64,000 nucleotides of DNA from Geodermatophilaceae bacterium URHB0062 (lineage in GTDB: Bacteria; Actinomycetota; Actinomycetes; Mycobacteriales; Geodermatophilaceae): assembly GCA_000620185.1 (NCBI GenBank), contig JHVO01000008.1, positions 62,001 through 126,000 on the forward strand. The letters run 5' to 3'. Positions 10,819-18,721 of the stretch are shown piece after piece. Each line of letters opens with the position of its first letter. The first letter of the stretch is position 1. Below the pieces are notes generated by a model. That model saw only the letters and a program-made list of their open reading frames with translations, ran no database searches and was not told where the DNA came from. The translations under genes and the position numbers were made by a program.

Positions 10819-11527
10819 GGCGCGCTCCTTCCCCCGTCGTCCCGCGGTACACGTGCTCCAACCGGGCGCGCAGCCGAGCCCGCCCCCGGTGCAGCAGGAT
10901 GCGTTGATTCCCCGGGCTCAGGCCCAGTCGCTCGCAGGTCTCGTCCGAGGACAACCCGTACACGTCGCGGAGTTCGACGACGGTGCGCTGCCGTTCGGGC
11001 AGCTCGTCGAGCGCCGCCCGGAGCTCCCGCCGGACCTCAGCGGCCATGGCCGCATCCTCCGGTGCCGGTTCCCATGCCGTCGGCCGGCCCTCCGGTGTCC
11101 AGCCGCCGGGCCAGCGGTCCTCGGGACCGCGGAACCTGGCCCGATCGACGGTGGCCCCGGCGTGCTCGTGCCCGTCCGCGCCCGATCCGAAGGACCACGG
11201 CACGGTCCGCGCCTCGCGCACACCCCGGGTGCGGGCCTGGTTCTCGAGGATGCGGAAGACCCAGGTGCGCAGCGACGACCGGCCCTCGAACCGGTCCAGC
11301 TGCCGGATCACGGCCAACCACGTCTCCTGGACGACCTCCTCGGCCGAGGCGTGCGTCGAGACGTGGAGCCGCGCCACACGCAGCAGCATCGGGGACCACG
11401 CGTCGACCAGCTCGGCGAACGCCGTCCGGTCACCGGCACGGAGTCGGTCGAGAAGTTCGACCTGTGCCGCGTGACCACCCTCCAGCACGGCTGCCGTGAC
11501 GGCGGGCAGAGCTCCGTCGTGATGCAT
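10811..11527 (-). CDS. ECF sigma-70 factor
   Basis: A 238-residue extracytoplasmic-function sigma factor. Region 2 spans about residues 25-100 (AFAELVDAWSPMLLRVARLH, EEVVQETWLAVIRQLDRFEG) and region 4 about 165-225 (LDELPERQRTVVELRDVYGL, then SSDETCERLGLSPGN). The linker of about 60 residues is long for the family and rich in charged and Trp/Pro residues. Its cognate anti-sigma follows with overlap. The upstream same-strand gene is the GH15 hydrolase, 121 bases away, so co-transcription is possible but not shown. Confidence 0.9.
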   Translation of the reverse strand: MHHDGALPAVTAAVLEGGHAAQVELLDRLRAGDRTAFAELVDAWSPMLLRVARLHVSTHASAEEVVQETWLAVIRQLDRFEGRSSLRTWVFRILENQARTRGVREARTVPWSFGSGADGHEHAGATVDRARFRGPEDRWPGGWTPEGRPTAWEPAPEDAAMAAEVRRELRAALDELPERQRTVVELRDVYGLSSDETCERLGLSPGNQRILLHRGRARLRARLEHVYRGTTGEGARRG

Positions 11528-11648
11528 GCGACTGCTCCTCGCCCGAGGACCACGGAGAACCCATCATCGGGATGCGCGCCGCGGAGCGTCAGGGACCGAG
11601 GTCCCGGATGGTCGGGCCATCGCCGGGATTCCGGTGGGGCAGAGCCGG

Positions 11649-13478
11649 TCATCGTCCCGCGCGCTCCGCCTGGTCGATCGCCCATGCGGCGTTGACCAGT
11701 CCGATGTGGCTGAAGGCCTGCGGCATGTTGCCGAGCAGTTCGCCGGTCGCTGGGTCGACCTCCTCCGCGAGCAGCCCCAGGTCGGTCACGAAGGCGGCTG
11801 CGCGGTCGAAGACCTCCCGCGCCCGGTCGACCTGCCCCGACAGGGCCAGCGCCTGGGCCAGCCAGAACGTGCAGAGCAGGAAGGTGCCCTCCTCGCCGGC
11901 GAGCCCGTCGACGCCCTCCTCGGTCCGGTAGCGGTAGACGAGGCCCCGGTCGTCTGTCAGGCGCTCGGCCACGGCGTCGATGGTGGCCAGCATCCGCGGG
12001 TCGTCGGCGGGGAGGAATCCGACGATCGGCAGCATGAGGTTGGAGGCGTCCAGCGCGGTCGATCCGAAGAACTGGGTGAAGGCTCCGGCCTCCTCGTTCC
12101 ACCCCTGCTGGAGCACGGTGTCGGCGATCTCCTCGCGGACCTTCTGCCACTCGTCGACCCGGTCCTCGCACTGCAGCTGTGGTGCCAGGGTGATCGCCCG
12201 GTCCAGCGCCACCCAGCACATGACCTTGGAGTAGAGGAAGTGCTGCGGCTCCCCGCGCACCTCCCAGATGCCCTGGTCCCGGTCGCGCCAGCGCGCGGCG
12301 GCCGTGTCGGCGCAGGCGGCGAGGAACCACCGGGTCTCCTGGTCCAGCGCGGGCAGCTGGTCGGCCAGGCGTGCCGCTGCGCCGAGCAGTTCGCCGTAGA
12401 CGTCGACCTGGCGCTGGTCCCACGCGCCGTTGCCCACGCGGACGGGGCGGCTGTCCCGCCAGCCCTGCAGGTGGCCCAGCGTGCGTTCGGAGAGGTCGTG
12501 CTCGCCGCCGACCCCGAACATGATCTGCAGCGACGCGTCGGGACCGATGCCGCCGGCGCCCGCGGTGGTGATGAAGCCGAAGAAGTCCTGCGCCTCGTCG
12601 GGGCAGGCGGCCACCCAGAGGGCCTCCATGGTGAAGCTGGCGTCGCGCACCCAGGCGTAGCGGTAGTCCCAGTTGCGTTCCCCGCCCACCCCTTCCGGCA
12701 GCGAGGTCGTCCCGGCGGCGACGACGGCGCCACTCGGCTGGTACGACAGCCCCTGGAGAACCCGACCGCTGACGTGGACGAGGTGCTGCCACGGGCCCTG
12801 GTAGCTCTGGTGCAGAGCCGACCACGACTCCCAGGCACTCAGGGACCTCTCCAGCAGATCGGCGAGGTCCGGCTGGGACCAGACGTGCGCCGCCACGGCG
12901 TCGCCCAGGGTGCTGCGCTGCAGCGCGAGGTGGACGACGTCCCCGGCCGCCAGGTGCAGTCGGGCCTCGGCCCGGCCGTCGTGGACCTCGGCTTCGGCCG
13001 GAAGCGTCAGCACCAGCCAGTCGGCCCCGCCGCGAGCCGCGACGCCGCCGTCCACCCGCGACAGCAGCGGGACGATGAGCCCGTACTCGGGCCGCGGCCT
13101 GTAATCCACCAGCACGTCGATCTCGCCGGTGGTGCAGGCCAGTCGGCGCACCAGGACGTGCGGGACGTCGGTGCCGAGGCGGTGCCCGTCGTTGTCCGGT
13201 CCGAGGCCGAGCGCATCGGTGAGCACCAGTTCGCCGTCCGCCGTGCGGAACGTCGTCTCCAGGACCAGCGACCGTCCCGCGTACCGCCGGCTGGCGGTCC
13301 ACTCGGCCTCCGGCCGCACCTGCCAGTGCCCGGCCTCGTCGTCGAGCAGCCGGCCGAAGACCGCGGGCCCGTCGAAGCGGGGGAAGCAGAGCCACTCGAC
13401 GGATCCGGCTCGGTCGATCAGGGCGCACGAGTGCCGGTCGGAGAGGAACGCGTGGTCGGCGATGGGGGTGGCGCTCAT
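11649..13478 (-). CDS. Glycoside hydrolase family 15 protein (trehalase/glucoamylase type)
   Basis: A 609-residue cytoplasmic enzyme of the GH15 family. In actinobacteria, members of this size without a signal peptide include alpha,alpha-trehalases and glucoamylases. N-terminal part is a beta-sandwich opening with DHAFLSDRHSCALIDRAGSV; the (alpha/alpha)6 barrel begins around residue 230 with GERNWDYRYAWVRDASFTME, the family hallmark. YRTEEGVDGLAGEEGTFLLC near residue 515 carries the expected acidic residues of the active site. GGGAGA just upstream supports the ATG. The divergent gene is a disulfide flavoprotein; a 14-base palindrome lies between them. Trehalose is the likeliest substrate but maltooligosaccharides cannot be excluded. 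Confidence 0.87.
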   Translation of the reverse strand: MSATPIADHAFLSDRHSCALIDRAGSVEWLCFPRFDGPAVFGRLLDDEAGHWQVRPEAEWTASRRYAGRSLVLETTFRTADGELVLTDALGLGPDNDGHRLGTDVPHVLVRRLACTTGEIDVLVDYRPRPEYGLIVPLLSRVDGGVAARGGADWLVLTLPAEAEVHDGRAEARLHLAAGDVVHLALQRSTLGDAVAAHVWSQPDLADLLERSLSAWESWSALHQSYQGPWQHLVHVSGRVLQGLSYQPSGAVVAAGTTSLPEGVGGERNWDYRYAWVRDASFTMEALWVAACPDEAQDFFGFITTAGAGGIGPDASLQIMFGVGGEHDLSERTLGHLQGWRDSRPVRVGNGAWDQRQVDVYGELLGAAARLADQLPALDQETRWFLAACADTAAARWRDRDQGIWEVRGEPQHFLYSKVMCWVALDRAITLAPQLQCEDRVDEWQKVREEIADTVLQQGWNEEAGAFTQFFGSTALDASNLMLPIVGFLPADDPRMLATIDAVAERLTDDRGLVYRYRTEEGVDGLAGEEGTFLLCTFWLAQALALSGQVDRAREVFDRAAAFVTDLGLLAEEVDPATGELLGNMPQAFSHIGLVNAAWAIDQAERAGR

Positions 13479-13533
13479 GGGATCTCCCGGGGAGACGGCG
13501 GTCGTGCTTGCGCAGTCGCGGCGACCCCGATGC

Positions 13534-13547
13534 CGTTACGCGTAACG
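13534..13547. promoter_or_regulatory. 14-bp perfect palindrome in a divergent promoter region
   Basis: CGTTACGCGTAACG reads identically on both strands and sits midway between the divergent GH15 and flavoprotein starts. It is AT-richer than its surroundings and looks like an operator for a dimeric regulator. No regulator gene is adjacent. Confidence 0.35.
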
Positions 13548-13592
13548 CCCGGCCGCGCCGGGGGACGGGGACGACGAGAGCAGGAGGTCCTC

Positions 13593-15002
13593 ATGTCCGC
13601 ACCCGGTTCCGGAGTCGCCCACGACGAGACGGACGTCGACGTCGTCGTCATCGGAGGCGGCCCGGCCGGCGAGGTCGTCGCCGGACGCTGCGCCGATCGC
13701 GGCTTCGACACCGCGCTCGTCGAACAGGAACTGGTGGGCGGGGAGTGCTCGTACTGGGGGTGCATCCCCAGCAAGACGCTGCTGCGGCCCGGTGACGTGC
13801 TGGCGGCGGCTCGCCGGGTGCCAGGCGCGGCGGCCGCCGTCGTCGGACCGGTCGACGTCGCCGCGGCTCTGGCGCGACGCGACTACATGACCTCTTCCTG
13901 GGACGACCGGGGGCAGGAGGCGTGGCTGGCCGAGCACGGCGTGCGGCTCCTTCGCGGGGTCGGCCGGCTGGCCGGGCACCGGCGGGTCAGCGTGGACGGC
14001 GCCGTGGTGACCGCCCGGCGAGCGGTCGTGCTGGCGACCGGCAGCAGTGCGGTGCTGCCACCGGTTCCCGGGCTGGCACAGGTCCGGCCGTGGGACAACC
14101 GGATCGCGACGGTGGCCAAGGAGGTCCCCGCCCGCCTGCTCGTCCTCGGCGGCGGGCCGGTCGGGCTGGAGCTCGCCCAGGCCTTCCGCAGGCTTGGTTC
14201 GGCGGAGGTGACCGTCGTCGAGGGAGGCTCCCGCCTGCTGCCGCGCGAGGAGCCCTTCGCCGGCGACGAGGTGCTGGCGGCCTTCGCACGGGAAGGGATC
14301 ATGGTCCGCCTCGGCGCGCTGCTGACCTCCGTCCGGCGGGACGGCACCGACGGGCCGGTGCACGCGTCGCTGAGCACCGGCGCGGAGATCGTCGCCGACG
14401 AGGTCCTCGTCGCCGTGGGTCGCCGACCGCGGACGGCCGATCTCGGCCTGGACAGCATCGGGTTGTCCCCGGGCCGCGCGGTCGAGGTCGACGACCGGCT
14501 GCGGGCCGTCGGCGTCGACGGCGGGTGGCTGTACGCCGTCGGCGACTGCACCGGTCTCGCCCCGCTGACCCACATGGGCAAGTACCAGGCGCGCATCGCC
14601 GCCGACGTCATCACGGGCGGGAACCTCCGGGACCGGGCCAGCCGGGACGCCGTGACGCGCGTGACCTTCACCGACCCCCAGGTGTGCGCGGCCGGCCTGA
14701 CCGCGGCGGATGCGGAGCAGCGCGGGCTCGCCGTCCGCGTGCTCGACGCCGCGGTCGGGGACGTCCCCGGTTCCTACGTCCTGGGGGAGGGGCTCGGGGG
14801 GACGATGCGACTCGTCGTCGATCAGGCAACCGACGTGCTGCTCGGGGCCACCGTCACCGGCAGCGGCGTGCAGGAGCTGCTCCACTCGGCCGCGGTGGCG
14901 ATCGCCGGCCGCGTCCCCTTGCGGGAACTCGTGCACGCCGTCCCGGCGTTCCCGACCGTTTCCGAGGTCTGGTTGCACGCCCTCGAGGCAGCCGGGCTCT
15001 GA
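13593..15002 (+). CDS. FAD-dependent pyridine nucleotide-disulfide oxidoreductase (dihydrolipoyl dehydrogenase/mercuric reductase-like)
   Basis: A 469-residue flavoprotein. The FAD Rossmann motif is GGGPAGEVVAGRCADRG (about 22-38), followed by the redox disulfide in GGECSYWGCIPSKTLL, a C-x4-C pair. The NAD(P) motif LGGGPVGLELAQAFRRLG is near 184 and the second FAD motif VGDCTGLAPLTHMGKYQA near 315. HAVPAFPTVSE near the end supplies the His-Glu pair that protonates the disulfide. CAGGAGG places the start at 13593. It could be a lipoamide dehydrogenase or a related reductase; no oxo-acid dehydrogenase gene is beside it, although one lacking an E3 lies at 51.7-55.3 kb. Confidence 0.87.
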   Translation: MSAPGSGVAHDETDVDVVVIGGGPAGEVVAGRCADRGFDTALVEQELVGGECSYWGCIPSKTLLRPGDVLAAARRVPGAAAAVVGPVDVAAALARRDYMTSSWDDRGQEAWLAEHGVRLLRGVGRLAGHRRVSVDGAVVTARRAVVLATGSSAVLPPVPGLAQVRPWDNRIATVAKEVPARLLVLGGGPVGLELAQAFRRLGSAEVTVVEGGSRLLPREEPFAGDEVLAAFAREGIMVRLGALLTSVRRDGTDGPVHASLSTGAEIVADEVLVAVGRRPRTADLGLDSIGLSPGRAVEVDDRLRAVGVDGGWLYAVGDCTGLAPLTHMGKYQARIAADVITGGNLRDRASRDAVTRVTFTDPQVCAAGLTAADAEQRGLAVRVLDAAVGDVPGSYVLGEGLGGTMRLVVDQATDVLLGATVTGSGVQELLHSAAVAIAGRVPLRELVHAVPAFPTVSEVWLHALEAAGL

Positions 15003-15024
15003 CCGTTGTCGTTGGGAGGGCCAC

Positions 15025-16281
15025 ATGCCGGACGTGTCGTTCGGGAACCTGCTAGTCGTCGCCGCGGTGGCGGCGGTCGTGCCACTTGCGCTGGGTTGGG
15101 TTCCCCGGCTGCGCATCCCGTCGGTGGTCCTGGAGATCATCGCCGGCGTGGTCCTCGGGCCATCGGTGCTCGGCTGGGTCGAGGTGGATCTGCCGGTCCA
15201 GGTGCTGGCCCTCGTCGGACTGGCGTTCCTGCTGCTCCTGGCCGGGCTGGAGATCGACCTGCGGGACCTGCGCGGGCGGCTGCTGGCGCTCGCGCTGCTC
15301 GGGTATCTGATGAGCCTGGCGCTCGCCGTCCTCGCCGGGCTGGGCGCTGACGCCGTCGGGTGGACCTCGGCGCCGCTCTTCCTCGCCGTCGCGCTGACCG
15401 CCACCTCACTCGGGCTGGTCGTGCCGGTGCTCAAGGACGCCGGCCGCGCCCGGGACCACGTGGGCCAGGCAACCATCGCCGCGGGGTCGGTCGCGGACTT
15501 CGCGGCCATCGTGCTGCTCACCCTGCTGTTCTCCACGTCGGGCGGCGGAGCAGGGGCCACCACCGGCTTCCTCGCGCTCTTCGGTGTGCTGGTGGCGGTT
15601 CTGGCCGTCGGGCTCGGCCGGGCGCGGATGTCGATGCGCCTGGGTGACGTCCTCGTGCGGCTACAGGACACGACGGCCGAGATCCGCGTACGGCTGGTCG
15701 TCCTGCTGCTGATCGCCTTCGTGGCGCTCGCCGAGCGGCTGGGCCTGGAGACGATCCTCGGAGCCTTCCTCGCCGGCGCACTCATCGGTCTGGTCGACCG
15801 GGACGCCGCGAGCCATCCGCAGTTCCGCGCGAAGCTCGACGCGATCGGCTACGGGTTCCTCGTCCCCGTGTTCTTCGTCAGCAGCGGCGTTCGGCTGGAT
15901 CTGCGGGCGCTGGTGGCGGAGCCCTCGGCCTTGCTGCAGGTGCCGGTGCTGCTGCTCGCGCTGCTCGTCGTCCGGGGTGTGCCCGCCGTTCTCCACCGCC
16001 GAGCACTCGGCACCGCCGGGGCCGTGGCGGCGGGCCTGCTCCAGGCGACGTCCCTGCCGTTCCTGGTGACCGCGGCGCAGATCGGCACGGTGACCGGACG
16101 GCTGTCGACGACCACCGCGGCCGCCCTGGTCTGCGCCGGTCTCCTGTCCGTGCTGATCTTCCCGGCCGCCGCGCTGGGCCTGCTGTCCCGGGCCCCGTCG
16201 GCCGCCGCCACGCCGGGACCTCCGGCGTCCGAGGCCGCACACCCCGAGGAGACCGGGACCGGCGTGCCCGAGCGGGCGTGA
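15025..16281 (+). CDS. Cation:proton antiporter, CPA2 family (Kef/Na+-H+ exchanger type)
   Basis: A 418-residue membrane protein with about 11-12 helices. The N-terminal SVVLEIIAGVVLGPSVLGWV and the FLLLLAGLEIDLRDLRG segment are typical of monovalent cation:proton antiporter-2 proteins, and the GSVADFAAIVLL helix carries the Asp at the ion-binding crossover. The cytosolic C-terminus is short, with no RCK/TrkA-N domain. It starts 22 bases after the flavoprotein stop, with GGGAGGG upstream, so the two are probably co-transcribed. Ion preference cannot be told from sequence. Confidence 0.87.
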   Translation: MPDVSFGNLLVVAAVAAVVPLALGWVPRLRIPSVVLEIIAGVVLGPSVLGWVEVDLPVQVLALVGLAFLLLLAGLEIDLRDLRGRLLALALLGYLMSLALAVLAGLGADAVGWTSAPLFLAVALTATSLGLVVPVLKDAGRARDHVGQATIAAGSVADFAAIVLLTLLFSTSGGGAGATTGFLALFGVLVAVLAVGLGRARMSMRLGDVLVRLQDTTAEIRVRLVVLLLIAFVALAERLGLETILGAFLAGALIGLVDRDAASHPQFRAKLDAIGYGFLVPVFFVSSGVRLDLRALVAEPSALLQVPVLLLALLVVRGVPAVLHRRALGTAGAVAAGLLQATSLPFLVTAAQIGTVTGRLSTTTAAALVCAGLLSVLIFPAAALGLLSRAPSAAATPGPPASEAAHPEETGTGVPERA

Positions 16282-16296
16282 TCCACCGCGAGGATG

Positions 16297-17067
16297 TCAT
16301 CGCCCGGCTTCCGCGAGCGCCGCCCGGGCGCAGGCGACCACCCCTTCCACCTCCGCCGGCGTGAGGGGGAGCACAGGTTCGCCGTCGCGCAGGCGCAGCG
16401 CCCGCTCCAGCGGGCCGGCGTCGGCGAGCCGCTGCACCGCCCACCGGGCGCTGTCGCCCTTGGAGCGCCATCGCCCGTCCACCGCCCAGGCCCACGTCCG
16501 GCAGGCGCTGAGCAGCCGCTGCTCGGGGGCTCCGGGGAGGCCCGCGTAGAAGTCGAGGGCCTCCAGGAGCGCCGTTCCCACGAGGTGGCGGGGTGGCTCC
16601 GGGAACACGTCCGCCGCCGGAGGGCCGACGAGCGGGCGCCCGTGCTGGCGGGCGATCGAGACGTCGATGGTGAACCAGAACTGTGGCTCCCCGTCGGCGT
16701 CGTAGGCCACGTGCCGCTCCATCCGCGCGCCCGTGTTGAGGTTGAGCTGCAGGCGCGGGCCCGCGGCGTCGGTGAGGTCCTCCCGGGCGTAGAGCACGAA
16801 CTCCAGGCCTCGGGCGGGATTGGGTAGCACCTCGTGTGCGAGCCGGCCGACGAGCCGCTCGCGCTCGGATCGGCCGAGCCGCTCCGTGGTCACGGCCTGC
16901 AGGTCGATGTCGCTGCGCACCGGGTCGTAGTCCTGCATTGCGGCCGACCCGAGCAGCCACACGCCGACCAGGCGGTCTCCCACGACCTCCTGCACCCGGC
17001 GTGCCACCTCGGCGACATAGGTCTCCAGCGCGCTGCCGGCGGCGGGCCGGGGCGTCATCCGGGTCAT
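16297..17067 (-). CDS. Nucleotidyltransferase with DUF4111-like C-terminal domain (aminoglycoside adenylyltransferase-like)
   Basis: A 256-residue protein. The nucleotidyltransferase signature GVWLLGSAAMQDYDP...DIDLQ lies at about residues 34-57 and provides the GS motif and the two metal-binding aspartates. The C-terminal helical part (LSACRTWAWAVDGRW, KGDSARWAVQRLADAG) resembles the DUF4111 half of AadA-type aminoglycoside adenylyltransferases. Fold assignment is firm; actual acceptor is unknown and resistance should not be assumed. The start at 17067 has GGAG eight bases upstream and overlaps the preceding stop as ATGA; it is the last gene of a coupled operon. Confidence 0.8.
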   Translation of the reverse strand: MTRMTPRPAAGSALETYVAEVARRVQEVVGDRLVGVWLLGSAAMQDYDPVRSDIDLQAVTTERLGRSERERLVGRLAHEVLPNPARGLEFVLYAREDLTDAAGPRLQLNLNTGARMERHVAYDADGEPQFWFTIDVSIARQHGRPLVGPPAADVFPEPPRHLVGTALLEALDFYAGLPGAPEQRLLSACRTWAWAVDGRWRSKGDSARWAVQRLADAGPLERALRLRDGEPVLPLTPAEVEGVVACARAALAEAGR

Positions 17068-17969
17068 CGCGTCGTCTCCGGCTCCCGGTCGAGCCACACC
17101 CGGTCGCGCAGCTGCACGCCGTCGATGACCAGGACCGACGGGTAGCCGGTCGCCGGCGTAAAGGCGTCGCGTTCGATCGAGTGCATCCGGAACCCCTGCC
17201 GTTGGTAGAAGCGCAGATTGCCCACGTCGGCCGCGGCGGTGGCCACGACCATCGTCGCCGCCGGGCGTTCCGCGGTGACCAGCTCCACCGCGGCGGCGAC
17301 GAGCCGGGCGCCGACGCCCCGGCCCTGCCACTGCGGGCGGACCGCCATATTCTTGATCTCCATCGCGCCCTCGTTCCCCACGCCCTCCTCCCTCGGCACC
17401 AGCTGGAGATGACCGACCGGGTCCTGGTCCGCCAGAGCCACCAGCACGCGTCCGGCCGTGAGGTAGGAGGCGAGCTGGGTGGGGGAGTCCTCGGCCAGCT
17501 CGAACAGCTCCCACAGCGCGTCCCGGTCGCCGGTGTACGGCTCGATCCGAAGGTCGGCCGCAGCGCGGCCGTCCGTCGCCGCGACCACGACGGCCCGCCC
17601 GTCGGGGTCGAGGAAGGTCCGCCCCCAGCGGTTCCAGTAGGGGTTGGCTGCCGCGACGGCCGGCACCCCGGCCGCCTCGAGGCCGGCCGCGGCCGCGTGG
17701 ACCTCGGGCAGCGTGCCCACGTAGAGCACCAGCGGTTCCTCGGTGGGGTCGCCGACGGTGCCCGGTCCTGTCGTCAGCTCGAGCTCACCGCCGCCCGGCA
17801 GGGCGAAGAACTGGCCGTCGTAACCGTCATGGCCGCCGAAGCCACCGCGCCGCGGGAGTGCCAGCAGACCCCCGTAGAACCGCGTGGATCGGTCGAGGTC
17901 TCGGACGTGGTGGGCCACGCGGGCACGGATCCAGTGCGGCGACGGATGTTCCGGGGTCATGGCGGTCAT
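17064..17969 (-). CDS. VOC (glyoxalase/bleomycin-resistance) - GNAT acetyltransferase fusion
   Basis: This 301-residue protein joins two domains. Residues about 5-130 are a VOC domain (HHVRDLDRSTRFYGGLLALP, FLDPDGRAVVVA), a fold that binds a metal or small ligand. Residues about 135-290 are a GNAT acetyltransferase with the acetyl-CoA loop VRPQWQGRGVGARLVAAAVE and NLRFYQRQGFRMHS. The fusion suggests a ligand bound or rearranged by the VOC part is acetylated by the GNAT part. The ATG at 17969 overlaps the preceding stop (ATGA), which decides the start over the longer frame. Neighbours on both sides are also small-molecule modification enzymes. Confidence 0.82.
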   Translation of the reverse strand: MTAMTPEHPSPHWIRARVAHHVRDLDRSTRFYGGLLALPRRGGFGGHDGYDGQFFALPGGGELELTTGPGTVGDPTEEPLVLYVGTLPEVHAAAAGLEAAGVPAVAAANPYWNRWGRTFLDPDGRAVVVAATDGRAAADLRIEPYTGDRDALWELFELAEDSPTQLASYLTAGRVLVALADQDPVGHLQLVPREEGVGNEGAMEIKNMAVRPQWQGRGVGARLVAAAVELVTAERPAATMVVATAAADVGNLRFYQRQGFRMHSIERDAFTPATGYPSVLVIDGVQLRDRVWLDREPETTR

Positions 17970-18721
17970 GCCGCGGGGGCGTATTCGAGAATGCGGCCGA
18001 GGTCGCGGAAACCGACGGCGGCATAGATGTGCTCGCCCATCCTGGTCGACTGCAGGCTCGCCGTCCGGCATCCGCGCGCCGCGGCGTCGTGAACGAGAAG
18101 CGCGGTCAACGCGGTCCCGAGCCCGCGGCGGCGCGCGGGCTCCAGGGTGGCGACGTTGTAGATCCCGGTGTCACCGTGCCGATCGAGGGACAGCGCCGTC
18201 GCCGCGTCGTCCCCTCGACAGCACGCGATACGCAGGTGGAAGGCGGTCGGGTCGACGCCCCCGAGCAGGCCGGCAGGCGCACCGGCGCGCTCGAGGAATC
18301 GCACGTACGCCGACCACTCCGCCGGCGCGAGATCGATCTCGGGCGGGGGCAGTCGGACCTCTCCGAGCGTCATTCCCATCGCCCGGGTGGACGTGTCGAT
18401 CCCATACCCCCGGGCCTCGAGCTCGTCCCGTGTCGCCCGGTCGATCTCGTGAACCCAGGCCGCGAATCGAGTGACGCCGGCCGACGCGTAGGCGCGCTCC
18501 ATCGCGGCTATGGCCGCGGCGCGCCGTCTCGGCTGGGCGTCGCGCTCGAGCAGCGCGTTGTTGAGAAAGCCTCGCTCGGGCTCGGTCGGGAAGACGGCAG
18601 CGACGACTCCGGGCGCACGGACGACGGTGGCACCGGGGGAGCCCCGGGCGTAGACCTCCCAGGAGGCCAGGAGGGTCTGCACTCCGGCGAGGTACAGGTC
18701 ACTGTCGCTCGGTCCGCTCAT
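17966..18721 (-). CDS. GNAT-family N-acetyltransferase
   Basis: A 251-residue protein whose C-terminal third is a GNAT domain: VATLEPARRRGLGTALTALLVH is the acetyl-CoA pyrophosphate loop and GEHIYAAVGFRDLGRILEY is the terminal motif. The N-terminal half (LASWEVYARGSPGATVVRAP, FLNNALLERD) is less conserved and may set the acceptor specificity. Acceptor unknown. It overlaps GMC oxidoreductase upstream and the VOC-GNAT fusion downstream, each by ATGA, so translation is coupled throughout. Confidence 0.82.
   Translation of the reverse strand: MSGPSDSDLYLAGVQTLLASWEVYARGSPGATVVRAPGVVAAVFPTEPERGFLNNALLERDAQPRRRAAAIAAMERAYASAGVTRFAAWVHEIDRATRDELEARGYGIDTSTRAMGMTLGEVRLPPPEIDLAPAEWSAYVRFLERAGAPAGLLGGVDPTAFHLRIACCRGDDAATALSLDRHGDTGIYNVATLEPARRRGLGTALTALLVHDAAARGCRTASLQSTRMGEHIYAAVGFRDLGRILEYAPAA

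Noticed and set aside
11526-13592. Plus-strand frame that would extend the flavoprotein by 689 residues.
   Set aside because: The extension is antisense to the GH15 gene and not protein-like; a strong ribosome site and the FAD motif place the start at 13593.
16297-17067. Calling the nucleotidyltransferase an aminoglycoside resistance gene.
   Set aside because: Fold similarity to AadA does not establish the acceptor; operon context suggests metabolism or another ligand.
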